NCBI GenBank assembly: GCA_045564915.1
Contig: JBJLGL010000004.1
Coordinates: 1 to 64,000 of the forward strand
Direction: 5' to 3'
Source of the DNA: JAQWRV01 sp045564915
Lineage (GTDB): Bacteria > Pseudomonadota > Alphaproteobacteria > Rhodospirillales > Rhodospirillaceae
DNA length: 64,000 nucleotides
The first letter of the stretch is position 1, and each line of letters opens with the position of its first letter. The notes beneath the pieces are model-generated. The model was not told the origin of the DNA. It saw only the letters and a list, made by a program, of their open reading frames with translations, and searched no databases. The translations under genes were made by a program, and so were the position numbers. This document shows positions 9,882 to 18,790 of this stretch, piece by piece.

Positions 9882-10811
9882 TTAGAGGGCCTCTGTCAAC
9901 TGCGGCACTTCTGTAAACAAATCACCAACAAGACCATAGTCAGAAATTTGGAAAATAGGAGCTTCCTCATCTTTGTTAATGGCAACAATAACCTTGCTAT
10001 CTTTCATGCCAGCTAGGTGTTGAATTGCCCCAGAAATACCTATAGCGACGTATAATTCGGGCGCGACGATTTTTCCAGTCTGACCAACCTGATAATCGTT
10101 TGGAACATAACCAGCATCTACGGCAGCACGTGATGCACCTACAGCCGCACCAAGCTTATCGGCAAGAGCCTCAATAATAGCAAAATTCTCGGAGCTACCG
10201 ACGCCACGGCCACCAGAAATAACGATCTTAGCTGCTGACAGTTCGGGACGCTCTGATTTGGACAATTCTTGACTTACAAAGGTAGAAAGATTGGGATCCG
10301 GGGCGGAAGAAATAGGGATGATGGATGCTGAGCCCCCAACAGCAGCAACTTTGTCAAAAGTTGAGCTGCGGACAGTGATGATCTTTTTGTCGTCTAGACT
10401 CTGTACGGTTGCCATCGCGTTACCGGCATATATTGGCCGAACAAAGGTGTCCTCAGACAAAACCGCTGAAACATCAGAAATCTGTGCCACATCTAATACC
10501 GCTGATACTCGTGGCATCACGTTCTTCCCGGCTGTGGTTGCTGAAGCAAGGATATGCGAATATTCTTCGGCAACACTAAGTATCAAGGTCGAAACCGATT
10601 CCGCTAGCTGATGCGCATAAATGGCGTCATCTGCGACCTTAACCGATTGAACCCCAGCCACTTTGGCAGCTTGTTCGGCTACTGCGCTACAATTCGAACC
10701 AGCGACGAGAACGTGAATATCACCAGTGATTTGAGTGGCAGCCATAATGGTGCTAAGTGTAGAACTCTTGAGCTCAGCATTATCGTGTTCGGCGACGACG
10801 AGACAGGTCAT
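9882..10811 (-). CDS. etfA: Electron transfer flavoprotein, alpha subunit
   Basis: The alpha subunit of the heterodimeric FAD protein that accepts electrons from acyl-CoA dehydrogenases and passes them to ETF-ubiquinone oxidoreductase. It is 309 residues long, as usual. The C-terminal FAD-binding domain is complete: [49 protein letters not shown] and the [17 protein letters not shown] ending. Its ATG overlaps the etfB stop by four bases, so the subunits are co-translated. Confidence 0.97.
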   Translation of the reverse strand: MTCLVVAEHDNAELKSSTLSTIMAATQITGDIHVLVAGSNCSAVAEQAAKVAGVQSVKVADDAIYAHQLAESVSTLILSVAEEYSHILASATTAGKNVMPRVSAVLDVAQISDVSAVLSEDTFVRPIYAGNAMATVQSLDDKKIITVRSSTFDKVAAVGGSASIIPISSAPDPNLSTFVSQELSKSERPELSAAKIVISGGRGVGSSENFAIIEALADKLGAAVGASRAAVDAGYVPNDYQVGQTGKIVAPELYVAIGISGAIQHLAGMKDSKVIVAINKDEEAPIFQISDYGLVGDLFTEVPQLTEAL

Positions 10812-11560
10812 GAGATCACCTTGGCTTCGTTACGAAGTTTATCGATTAATTCGGAGATATCGGCAACTTTTACCCCGCCTTCCCGTTTCGTGGGTTCTTC
10901 AACTTTGATTGTGATGATACGCGGAGTAGGATCTACTCCGAGATCTTCGGGTGACTTTTTGTCAATCGGCTTTTTCTTGGCCTTCATGATATTGGGTAAA
11001 GAGGCATAGCGAGGTTCGTTGAGCCGGAGATCTGTTGTTATTACACATGGTGTCTTTAGTGTGAGGGTTTCGAGACCACCATCAATTTCGCGGGTGACGT
11101 CTGCTTTACTGTCTTTCAAATCTATTCTTGATGCAAAAGTTCCTTGTGGCCAGCCTAATAGTGCCGCTAGCATTTGGCCGGTCTGATTAGCATCATCATC
11201 AATAGCCTGCTTACCTAGAATGACAAGATTTGGATTTTCCTCATCTACGATTGCCTTTAGCATCTTAGCCACAGCGAGAGGTTGTAATTCAGCATCTGTA
11301 TCTACCAAAATGCCGCGGTCAGCACCCATTGCAAGAGCCGTGCGGATTGTTTCCTGGCATTGTTGGACGCCCAAACTAACAGCTACAACTTCATCGGCAG
11401 TACCAGCTTCTTTCAGGCGAACAGCCTCCTCGACTGCAATTTCGTCAAAGGGATTCATAGACATTTTTACGTTGGCAAGTTCGACACCGGAATTGTCCGC
11501 TTTAACACGGACCTTTACGTTGTAATCTACCACTCGTTTAACCGCGACCAAGACCTTCAT
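10808..11560 (-). CDS. etfB: Electron transfer flavoprotein, beta subunit
   Basis: The AMP-binding beta subunit of ETF. The frame is open upstream to 11674, but the family starts at [13 protein letters not shown], so the ATG at 11560 is chosen, giving 250 residues. The 38 codons upstream encode a Cys-rich peptide with no family match and are most likely leader sequence. The ETF beta signature region with [21 protein letters not shown] is visible near the middle, and the C-terminal segment used to contact partner dehydrogenases ([13 protein letters not shown]) is intact. Transcribed with etfA and probably with the downstream dehydrogenase. Confidence 0.96.
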   Translation of the reverse strand: MKVLVAVKRVVDYNVKVRVKADNSGVELANVKMSMNPFDEIAVEEAVRLKEAGTADEVVAVSLGVQQCQETIRTALAMGADRGILVDTDAELQPLAVAKMLKAIVDEENPNLVILGKQAIDDDANQTGQMLAALLGWPQGTFASRIDLKDSKADVTREIDGGLETLTLKTPCVITTDLRLNEPRYASLPNIMKAKKKPIDKKSPEDLGVDPTPRIITIKVEEPTKREGGVKVADISELIDKLRNEAKVIS

Positions 11561-11787
11561 GGAATGAGTTCCGCAATCATTGTTGAGACATTCGAGCTTC
11601 CGTGAAGCTGCTACTGTGCAAAATAGTGCAAGGCACAGCCCAAAACGGCCTAAACACCTAATGCTTTGACCCAATCAAGTCAACGCCAACATGTTGCAAT
11701 GCAGCACAACTAGGATAGAGCACAAACGGTTTGGATCACTCGCTTTCAGCGATCTGCCGTCGCTATATCTAGTGTTCCCGCTTCTGC

Positions 11788-12369
11788 TTAGCGGTCTCCA
11801 CCAGGCCGCCACAATATGTCTGCTGCGCCAGAATTATTGGCGATCCTAGCCATTACAAATAGTAGATCTGAGAGCCGGTTAATATATTGCAGAACTGGTT
11901 TGCCGATATGGGTGTTTTCAGCCAAGTTGACAATAGCTCTCTCTGCGCTGCGTACTACAGTACGGGCGTGGTGTAGATGCGCTGAGGCGGGGCTCCCTCC
12001 CGGAAGCACAAAAGAAGTCAGAGGCTTTAAGCCGGCATTCAGAGCATCAATGTCGTGTTCTAAGAGTGAAGTCTGCTCATCGGTGATGCGCAAAACGCTG
12101 CCCACACTCTCCGTTTTGCTGAACGGCACGCATAGATCTGCGCCCAAATCAAACAAATCGTTTTGCACTCTAAGAAGTATGGCACCAATTTGGTGAGGGT
12201 CTTCTCCCGAAGCGATTACCGTTAGGGCAACACCGATCAGGGCATTAGCCTCATCAACCTCTCCATAAGCCGCTACCCGGGCCGCATTTTTTGATATCCG
12301 GGTTCCATCCCCAAGCCCGGTTTTGCCCTCATCGCCGGTTCGGGTATAAATTTTGTTAAGTTTTACCAT
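11788..12369 (-). CDS. PduO-type cob(I)alamin adenosyltransferase
   Basis: This enzyme transfers the adenosyl group of ATP to cob(I)alamin to make coenzyme B12. The family N-terminus KIYTRTGDEGKTGLGDGTR binds ATP and the C-terminal conserved segment RSAERAIVNL is intact. The frame is open to 12408, but homologues begin at MVKLNKIYTRTGD, so the ATG at 12369 is chosen (193 aa), with a purine-rich AGGGG about seven bases upstream. It is divergent from lptG with about 100 bases between the chosen starts. Adenosylcobalamin use fits the fatty-acid/CoA genes next door, but no mutase is in the window. Confidence 0.93.
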   Translation of the reverse strand: MVKLNKIYTRTGDEGKTGLGDGTRISKNAARVAAYGEVDEANALIGVALTVIASGEDPHQIGAILLRVQNDLFDLGADLCVPFSKTESVGSVLRITDEQTSLLEHDIDALNAGLKPLTSFVLPGGSPASAHLHHARTVVRSAERAIVNLAENTHIGKPVLQYINRLSDLLFVMARIANNSGAADILWRPGGDR

Positions 12370-12467
12370 CCTGCCCCTGCTGTGAGTCAATTTTGCCAAG
12401 CCGTTCACCGACAGGCTAATTTACATTATTGTCGATATTTACACATCTAGTGCAAGGCAACCAGAAC

Positions 12468-13574
12468 GTGAATCGAATTACTCCGACCCTTTCGATCTAT
12501 ATAGGCTGGCAGTTCATTTTGGCATTTTTGAGCGTGCTACTAGTGATCATGGGGCTGATTATGCTCTTTGACCTAATAGAATTAGTGCGACGCTCTGTTT
12601 CAGCTGAGAATATTGGTATTGGCACGTTATTTGGCCTAGCAGCGCTGAAATTGCCACACACGCTGCAGGATGTCCTACCTTTTTGCGTAATGATCGGAAT
12701 GATGTTCGCTTTGTTTCGTTTAGCTCGAAATTCTGAATTGGTGGTGATGCGCTCTGCCGGGGTGTCAGTTTGGCAATTTCTGGCACCAACGCTACTTTTG
12801 GTGGCAGGCATTGGCGTTTTTAATTTAGCTGTTGTTAACCCGTTTTCAGCGAGTCTGTATAAAACGTATGAGCGGCTAGAGGAAGAGCTTCTGTTTAAAC
12901 GCTCCAGCACACTGAATATAAGTGCAGGTGGGCTATGGCTGCGAAAAAGCGATAATAACATTCAAACTGTAGTTCATTCCCATGTAGTTCGCCAAGAAGA
13001 CCAGATTCTTTTTCTTAGCGGCGTGAGTATTTTTGAAATGGATAGGGTAGATCAGTTTATCCGCCGGTTTGAGGCCCGTGATGGGCAGTTGCTTGATGGT
13101 TTCTTCAAGCTTGATCATGTTTGGGAGAGTGCCCCAGGTGTAGATTCAATTTACCACGATGAATTTTTTCTGCCCACGACGATCACGATTGGACAGGTGC
13201 AGGAAAACTTGGCTTCTCCAGAGACAATGTCGTTTTGGGAACTACCTCAGTATATAAGGTTTTCCGAACAATCCGGATTTTCAGCATTGCCGCATAAGCT
13301 ACATTGGCACTCGCTGTTAGCGTCTCCTTTCCTCTTTTGTGCAATGATTCTTGTCGCCTCGTCATTCTATCTGACAACGAATAATCGGCTGGGTGGATGG
13401 ACTAAGCGTGGCCTAGCCGGAATAGGAGCGGGTTTTATGCTCTATTTCTTTTCTCGGCTAACCTATGCGCTCGGATTGTCAGCTATTCTACCACTGACCC
13501 TAGCGGCTTGGGCGCCTACCACCGTCGCAGCTCTTCTTGGTTTAACCTATTTATTTCATCGCGAGGATGGCTGA
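12468..13574 (+). CDS. lptG: LptF/LptG-family lipopolysaccharide export permease
   Basis: A YjgP/YjgQ permease, part of the LptB2FG ABC transporter that extracts lipopolysaccharide from the inner membrane. Visible: an N-terminal pair of helices (about residues 10-40), the conserved cytoplasmic coupling segment LFRLARNSELVVMRSAG that contacts LptB, a periplasmic beta-jellyroll of about 150 residues, and three C-terminal helices. The frame opens at a TTG (12429); I prefer the GTG at 12468 (368 aa), which gives the usual N-terminus and has AGG nine bases upstream. Only one of the two subunits is here; length and ending favour LptG but LptF cannot be excluded. It heads the operon running to 18617. 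Confidence 0.88.
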   Translation: MNRITPTLSIYIGWQFILAFLSVLLVIMGLIMLFDLIELVRRSVSAENIGIGTLFGLAALKLPHTLQDVLPFCVMIGMMFALFRLARNSELVVMRSAGVSVWQFLAPTLLLVAGIGVFNLAVVNPFSASLYKTYERLEEELLFKRSSTLNISAGGLWLRKSDNNIQTVVHSHVVRQEDQILFLSGVSIFEMDRVDQFIRRFEARDGQLLDGFFKLDHVWESAPGVDSIYHDEFFLPTTITIGQVQENLASPETMSFWELPQYIRFSEQSGFSALPHKLHWHSLLASPFLFCAMILVASSFYLTTNNRLGGWTKRGLAGIGAGFMLYFFSRLTYALGLSAILPLTLAAWAPTTVAALLGLTYLFHREDG

Positions 13575-13580
13575 TCTCTG

Positions 13581-15080
13581 ATGACGCATTCTAAAGTTGA
13601 ACATGTGGTAAATCCCGCGTGGGGTAGTTTGGCCTTATTAGTAGCTCTGACAGTAACCATCATTAGGGTTGTGGTTGTCTATACCACTTCACTCCCTCTT
13701 TTTTTTGATGAGGCGCAATATTGGGTTTGGGCTCAAGACCTAGCATTTGGATATTATTCTAAACCACCGATGGTTGCATGGTTCATTGCAGCGACTACGT
13801 TTTTCTGTGGTGATATCGACGGATGTGTGCGACTCAGCGCCCCAATTTTTCACGGGGCAACGGCGTTCTTAGTCTACTTTTTAGGACGGCATTTTTACGA
13901 TGCAAAAACCGGCTTCTGGTCGACAGTTACTTATGCTGCTTTGCCAGGAGTAACTTTGTCTGCTGTTATTGTTTCAACGGATGTCTTCCTTTTGTTCTTT
14001 TGGGCGGGCGCCCTGCTTTTATATGCAAGCGCTACGAAGAGTACGAATTTGCGTTTGTGGTTAGCTATGGGAGTTGTGATCGGGCTCGGTATATTGAGCA
14101 AGTATGCGATGGTCTTCTTTTTCATATGCCTGATCGTTGATGGGCTTTGGTGTGCGGCTGGCAAGCGAATGTATTGGCGACGTGAAGTCTGGCTGGCTCT
14201 AGCGATTGCAGTAATAATTTATCTCCCAAATTTCTTATGGAACTGGGCTAATGGTTTTCCTAGTTATAACCACACCATTGAGAATATTAATCTGGGGGAT
14301 GATCTATTTAACCCCAATTCTCTTGCAGAATTCCTTGGCGGCCAGTTCGGGGTTTTTGGGCCTATACTTTTTGGTTTCTTTCTTTTCTTCGTCTGGCGAG
14401 ATTTCCGTAGTAGTTACACTCAGGGGAAGATTGCTAGTAATCGTCGCTTTTTATATGCCTTTAGCATACCCGTTCTCGCCATTATTTGTTTTGAGGCTTT
14501 GCTGTCGAGGGCCCACGCAAATTGGGCTGCGGTTTCTTACGTTGCAGCGACGGTTCTAGTTGTCGGGGAGATAAGACGTCTAAATAAGGCCTTTTGGCTT
14601 AATGTTTCTCTAGCACTGCATGTTACAGGGGCGGTTATTTTTTATAATTTTGATTTGATTGCTCGGACGTTTGAACTTCCGATCAGCCCCGGGCTTGATC
14701 CTGCTCGCCGTTTGCGGGGCTGGGATATTGCAGCAAACTGGGCGTCAGAAATTCGGCAAGATTTTCCGAACGTAAGGCTCTTATTTGATGACCGTAAAGT
14801 AATGTCTGAAATGTTGTACTATATACGTCCTCACCCAATGGATTCCATCATCTGGAATCCAAATGAGCAACTCAACAATCATTTTGAACTAAAGACAGAT
14901 TTATCTCAGTCTGTAGGCGAGAGCTTCCTTTACATCATCAAGCATGATTGGCCAGAGAGAGCAGCTGATTCGTTTTCTGATTATAGGCACATTACAACAT
15001 TTCGCTCTCGGGCCTATACCGGGGATGTAATGGAGTTGAGGGCATATCTGCTAGACGATTTCCAAGGCTACAAAAAATGA
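13581..15080 (+). CDS. GT39/ArnT-like membrane glycosyltransferase (copy 2)
   Basis: A polytopic membrane protein of 499 residues. The first loop carries LPLFFDEAQYW, the acidic motif of the PMT/ArnT fold, followed by YYSKPPMVAWF, the KPP motif typical of this family. About ten more hydrophobic segments follow, then a soluble C-terminal part with PHPMDSIIWNP. It probably transfers a sugar from a polyprenyl phosphate to an envelope acceptor. It starts seven bases after lptG and overlaps the following PAP2 gene by four bases. The pairing duplicates the GT39-PAP2 couple at 6528-8833, though the sequences have clearly diverged. Confidence 0.88.
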   Translation: MTHSKVEHVVNPAWGSLALLVALTVTIIRVVVVYTTSLPLFFDEAQYWVWAQDLAFGYYSKPPMVAWFIAATTFFCGDIDGCVRLSAPIFHGATAFLVYFLGRHFYDAKTGFWSTVTYAALPGVTLSAVIVSTDVFLLFFWAGALLLYASATKSTNLRLWLAMGVVIGLGILSKYAMVFFFICLIVDGLWCAAGKRMYWRREVWLALAIAVIIYLPNFLWNWANGFPSYNHTIENINLGDDLFNPNSLAEFLGGQFGVFGPILFGFFLFFVWRDFRSSYTQGKIASNRRFLYAFSIPVLAIICFEALLSRAHANWAAVSYVAATVLVVGEIRRLNKAFWLNVSLALHVTGAVIFYNFDLIARTFELPISPGLDPARRLRGWDIAANWASEIRQDFPNVRLLFDDRKVMSEMLYYIRPHPMDSIIWNPNEQLNNHFELKTDLSQSVGESFLYIIKHDWPERAADSFSDYRHITTFRSRAYTGDVMELRAYLLDDFQGYKK

Positions 15081-15766
15081 TTGGTTTTTTCGGCAATTTT
15101 ATTGCTGCACATCCGTGGAGATGGGCAATGGGATTGGCAATTATTCTCTGTATTTTCCCAAGCGTAGACATCTGGTTCAGTGGCTTATTTTTTGATTCTG
15201 AAACGCAAAAGTGGGTTCAGAGGTCTAATATTATGCAATTCCTCCGGAGTGGCGTGCCACCACTCGTTATAGGAACTGTGATTTTCTATTTATTGCTGTG
15301 GGGCGCGGGATATTTTCTGAATTTCGTAATGTGGAATGCCAACAGTCGCAATGTAGGATTCTTATTGGTTTCTCTGGCGCTAGGTCCCGGCCTATTGGTA
15401 GAGAGCATACTCAAAACTCAACTAGGTAGACCGCGGCCTCGCGATACTACTGTATTTGGGGGCCAGGAGTCCTTCGTAGCAGCTCTTTGGCCGATGGGTT
15501 CATGCGAGCGGAATTGTTCGTTTGTATCCGGGCATGCCGCTTTAGCATTCTGGGCCACGGCCTTCGCTTTTCTTTTCCCTTCACCTTATCGGTTGCCCGT
15601 TATTCTTGCGGGGTTGATACTTGGCCTAATAATGGGGCTCGCTCGCATTGCTGAAGGCGCTCATTTCTTAAGTGACATAGTTTTTGCTGGAATATTTGTC
15701 GTGGGACTTAACGTTTGGCTTGTGCAAAGAATGCGGCTGCCGGAGAAGACCAACGATGAAGATTAA
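15077..15766 (+). CDS. PAP2-family membrane phosphatase (copy 2)
   Basis: A membrane phosphatase of 229 residues with about six hydrophobic segments. The family motifs are present: KTQLGRPRPRD, SFVSGHAA (an SGH variant of PSGH in which Pro is replaced by Val) and ARIAEGAHFLSD with the catalytic histidine. The start overlaps the GT39 stop in ATGA. It probably removes a phosphate from a lipid such as undecaprenyl diphosphate or a lipid A group; the substrate is unknown. The insert GSCERNCS before the SGH motif contains two Cys and is typical of some lipid A phosphatase-like members, but that subclass assignment is tentative. Confidence 0.86.
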   Translation: MIGFFGNFIAAHPWRWAMGLAIILCIFPSVDIWFSGLFFDSETQKWVQRSNIMQFLRSGVPPLVIGTVIFYLLLWGAGYFLNFVMWNANSRNVGFLLVSLALGPGLLVESILKTQLGRPRPRDTTVFGGQESFVAALWPMGSCERNCSFVSGHAALAFWATAFAFLFPSPYRLPVILAGLILGLIMGLARIAEGAHFLSDIVFAGIFVVGLNVWLVQRMRLPEKTNDED

Positions 15767-16181
15767 GGGATTGATTGAGAAGTTGAAAGGTATGCCTAGT
15801 CGGGACACTTGGCAGCCATCGAATGGACCCTATCCAAGACTTAGAGAGCTAGATTATCCTGCACTTAAAATGCTTAAGTATATTGGGGGCGTGTATGCAC
15901 TCTGGCACCGCGGGGTGAGACCGCAGTGGATCTATATCGGTTACGCGCCAGATCTTTGCACAGCGTTATCCATGGCAATGGAAGACCCTGATATAAACCT
16001 ATATGAGCGTAACGATGGCGTATTTGTTGGCTGGTCCAAATGTCCGCAGGGAATTCGTGCGGCAGCCGTAAAGCATTTGAGATTGCTCTGTGAACCCGCA
16101 ATCTTATTGTCTCCATTGGATGAGCTAGGTGCCGTGGACCCAGACGTGAGCCCTATAGAATTTCCTCTGCCCATAGACTGA
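15756..16181 (+). CDS. Small protein of unknown function, weakly GIY-YIG-like
   Basis: I do not recognise this 141-residue protein with certainty. The ATG at 15756 overlaps the end of the PAP2 gene by eleven bases and is preferred over an upstream frame opening at 15684. Its middle holds GGVYALW, ten residues, then QWIYIGYAPDL, which mirrors the GVY...YIG core strands of GIY-YIG nucleases. However, the arginine normally found shortly after YIG is missing (CTALSMA instead), so nuclease activity is doubtful. It belongs to the lptG-GT39-PAP2-hydrolase operon, which suggests an envelope-linked or regulatory role at most. Confidence 0.6.
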   Translation: MKIKGLIEKLKGMPSRDTWQPSNGPYPRLRELDYPALKMLKYIGGVYALWHRGVRPQWIYIGYAPDLCTALSMAMEDPDINLYERNDGVFVGWSKCPQGIRAAAVKHLRLLCEPAILLSPLDELGAVDPDVSPIEFPLPID

Positions 16182-16245
16182 ACGAGTCTACATAAACCAT
16201 TCTTTTCATAGTTGGCCATTGCGCACTAAGCAGTATGCTGAGTAC

Positions 16246-17043
16246 ATGCTTAAATACTATAAAGATGGCCCATTTGGGCAGGTTCACATTCGGGAATTAG
16301 GTGAGGGGCCAGCTTTAGTATTGTTGCATCAGACGGCTTGGTCATCCCTACAATTCAAGAACGCGATGCCACATCTTGCAGCTCGGGGTCTCCGGTGTAT
16401 TGCTGTTGATACTCCGGGTTTTGGAATGTCCGATGGCCCGGGCGAACCCCCGTCTGTGACCGACTACGCTGATTCGCTTGCTGTTGTGATTGAGGCTCTG
16501 GATCTCGATAGGCCGACGGTTCTAGGACATCACACTGGTGCTTCCATCGCTATGGCTTTTGCTACCGCTTATCCAGGCGTGGCGGGACGTCTCGTTTTGC
16601 ATGGTATCCCTATCTACACAGAGGAAGAAAGGGCTCAGAGGTTGGCAAAGCCGCATTATGATCAGGCACCTAAAGAAGATGGTTCTCATATCGCTGATCG
16701 CTGGCACTATGCCAATGCAGTCTCAGGTAATATGGCTTCACACGAAGCTATCCATTGGTCATTGGTGCAATTCTTTTGGGCAGGGCCCAATGAATGGTTC
16801 GGTCACCACGCAGCATTTAAATATGACATTGAAACTGACTTTAAAGCTCTAACTGTACCTACAATTATAATTTCTAACTCGGGCGATATTCTGCATAGTA
16901 AGATACCTTATCTCAAATCTATACGGCGAGACCTTACCTTTGCCACCATTGACGGTGGAACATTTCATATTGTTTTTGAAGAGGCGGAGCGGTGGGCTAC
17001 TATAACTGCTGATCTTATACTGGGGAGTATAGATGAATATTAG
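16246..17043 (+). CDS. Alpha/beta-hydrolase-fold protein, paralogue 1 of 3
   Basis: A 265-residue alpha/beta-hydrolase-fold protein. The oxyanion-region strand is LVLLHQTAWSS, and the cap region starts after LVLHGIPIY. The nucleophile elbow, normally G-x-Ser-x-G, reads GHHTG at 94-98, putting His96 where the nucleophile should be. The acid position (SNSGD) and a C-terminal histidine (GGTFHIVFEEA) are present. The frame opens at a TTG (16219) but the ATG at 16246 keeps the MxxxYKDGPFGQ start shared with its two neighbours. It overlaps paralogue 2 by eleven bases. Substrate unknown; the odd elbow makes standard esterase chemistry uncertain. Confidence 0.8.
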   Translation: MLKYYKDGPFGQVHIRELGEGPALVLLHQTAWSSLQFKNAMPHLAARGLRCIAVDTPGFGMSDGPGEPPSVTDYADSLAVVIEALDLDRPTVLGHHTGASIAMAFATAYPGVAGRLVLHGIPIYTEEERAQRLAKPHYDQAPKEDGSHIADRWHYANAVSGNMASHEAIHWSLVQFFWAGPNEWFGHHAAFKYDIETDFKALTVPTIIISNSGDILHSKIPYLKSIRRDLTFATIDGGTFHIVFEEAERWATITADLILGSIDEY

Positions 17044-17824
17044 GCGAGGATATGCGGATGGACCTTTTGGTCAATTACATTATGAGGAAGCAGGTGATGG
17101 AGTTCCCATAATACTGCTACACCAGATGGTTCAGTCATCTGTCCAGTTTCGCCCCGCTCTTCCTTTCTTAGCTATGCATGGTCTACGTGCTATTGCAGTT
17201 GACTTACCAGGGTACGGTATGTCTGAAAGACCAGGCCATGCGCCGAATACAGAAGAATATGCGGCCATTGTTCCGGCCGTGCTGAGCCACCTTGGGTTAA
17301 GTCAGGTTATAGTCTGTGGCCATCATACTGGTGCATCTATCGCTTGTGCTGTTGCCCATCGTTACCCCAAGTACATTTCTAAGTTGATTCTGCATGGTGT
17401 GCCTTACTTTACTAAGGAAGAGATGGCTGACCTTATGTCGGATCCACAGCAGGCTGAGCCAATTGCTGAAGACGGTAGTCATTTCCAAAAGGTTTGGGAT
17501 CTTTTTCACGGTGCTGGCAAGGGGGCTGTATCCAAAGAAGCAACAAATTGGTCCATTCTCTACTATTTTATGGCAGGTGAAACGGAGTGGCATGGTCACC
17601 ATGCTGTCTTTAATTATGAGATTGAGATAGCTATTGCAGCGATAAATGCACCCACATTGTTGATTTCGAATACGGGCGATATGCTGAATCCTCAGGACCG
17701 TAGGCTTGCTAAGGCTCGACCAGACTTTGAATTCAAAGAAATTCAAGGCGGTACATTTCAGTATGTTTATGACGAAGCTGAAGAATGGGCAGCGCAAGTC
17801 GCAGATTTTGCAACGCGGATATGA
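17033..17824 (+). CDS. Alpha/beta-hydrolase-fold protein, paralogue 2 of 3
   Basis: A 263-residue protein clearly paralogous to both neighbours (shared RRGYADGPFGQLH start, GHHTGASIA elbow, SNTGD acid position and GGTF near the end). The elbow again lacks serine: His98 occupies the nucleophile position. In addition the C-terminal segment reads GGTFQYVYDEA, so the histidine seen in paralogue 1 is a glutamine here. With two triad positions altered it may be non-catalytic or use different chemistry. It overlaps paralogue 1 by eleven bases and precedes paralogue 3 by four bases, so all three are probably translated together. Confidence 0.8.
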   Translation: MNIRRGYADGPFGQLHYEEAGDGVPIILLHQMVQSSVQFRPALPFLAMHGLRAIAVDLPGYGMSERPGHAPNTEEYAAIVPAVLSHLGLSQVIVCGHHTGASIACAVAHRYPKYISKLILHGVPYFTKEEMADLMSDPQQAEPIAEDGSHFQKVWDLFHGAGKGAVSKEATNWSILYYFMAGETEWHGHHAVFNYEIEIAIAAINAPTLLISNTGDMLNPQDRRLAKARPDFEFKEIQGGTFQYVYDEAEEWAAQVADFATRI

Positions 17825-17828
17825 TGAT

Positions 17829-18617
17829 ATGAAACCCCGCCGGGGATATGCAGACGGGCCAACGGGCCAAATACACTTCCGATCGTTCGGTAATGGTATT
17901 CCTTTAGTTTTGTCTCATCAGTCGCCCAGCTCATCAAATATGTTTCGCAAGGTATATCCTATTCTCGCTGAGGCAGGTATTCTCGCTATTGGAATCGACA
18001 CTCCAGGATTTGGTAATTCTGACGTTCCTGATCCAAGGCCTTCATTGCTTGACTACGCGAGTGCTTTTGGACCTGTGCTAGACCACTTTGGGCTTTCGTC
18101 AGCTATATTTCTGGGGCACCACACTGGGGCGGCCAATGTAACGGTATTCGCCGATCAATACCCGGACCGTGTTGACAAATTGATTCTCAATGGCCCACCA
18201 GTATTTAGCATAGAAGAGCGCGAGAGTAGACTAAATATTCCGAGACCTGCACCCATTCAATCAGATGGCAGCCATCTAATAAAGCGTTGGGCTGCGCGCA
18301 TGGAAGCTACAGTTGGGTGGACTGATTTAGACGCCATGCATAATAATGTATTGCAAACGCTTTGGGCTGGGGAGACATTTTGGTACGGTCACAAGGCCGC
18401 ATATGAATACGACATTACGAATGCGTTTATGGGGTTAAGAATGCCTACACTCATTCTCACGAATACTGGTGATGATATATACCACTTGAGTTGTCGAGCT
18501 CGAGCTATGCGGCCTGATATGTCTTTCTTAGAGCTTGAGGGTGGGACCCATGATATTGTAGACGAGCAACCCCGAGCTTGGTCGCAGGCTGTGATATCTT
18601 TTATCAAAGATTTATAA
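17829..18617 (+). CDS. Alpha/beta-hydrolase-fold protein, paralogue 3 of 3
   Basis: A 262-residue protein starting MKPRRGYADGPTGQIH, like paralogue 2; the ATG at 17829 is preferred over the longer open frame beginning at 17706, which would overlap the previous gene by more than 100 bases. The elbow is GHHTGAANV with His98 in the nucleophile position. The acid position (TNTGDD) is kept, and a histidine occurs one residue earlier than in paralogue 1 (GGTHDIVDEQ). It is the last gene of the operon starting at lptG; about 170 bases without a clear gene follow before the convergent recX. Confidence 0.8.
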   Translation: MKPRRGYADGPTGQIHFRSFGNGIPLVLSHQSPSSSNMFRKVYPILAEAGILAIGIDTPGFGNSDVPDPRPSLLDYASAFGPVLDHFGLSSAIFLGHHTGAANVTVFADQYPDRVDKLILNGPPVFSIEERESRLNIPRPAPIQSDGSHLIKRWAARMEATVGWTDLDAMHNNVLQTLWAGETFWYGHKAAYEYDITNAFMGLRMPTLILTNTGDDIYHLSCRARAMRPDMSFLELEGGTHDIVDEQPRAWSQAVISFIKDL

Positions 18618-18790
18618 GCCTACGAACGTTTAATATTTTCTGATCGTTATTTTTTGGTTTTATAATTTTGCTCTGATTAGAAGAGTCTGACCCGTCACTT
18701 TGGCTCTCTCAGCTTAAAATGTTGTGCTTCTTGTCATCCTCTCTAAGGTGTCATATCGGTTACTGCGGTTCCCTGACAGAATCCTCACTC

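Noticed and set aside
11561..11674. 38-codon N-terminal extension of etfB
   Set aside because: Homologues start at MKVLVAVKR; the extension is Cys-rich and matches nothing, so it is upstream leader.
12497..12961. A long open frame antisense to lptG
   Set aside because: Conserved LptG motifs lie on the opposite strand; the antisense product has no domain pattern.
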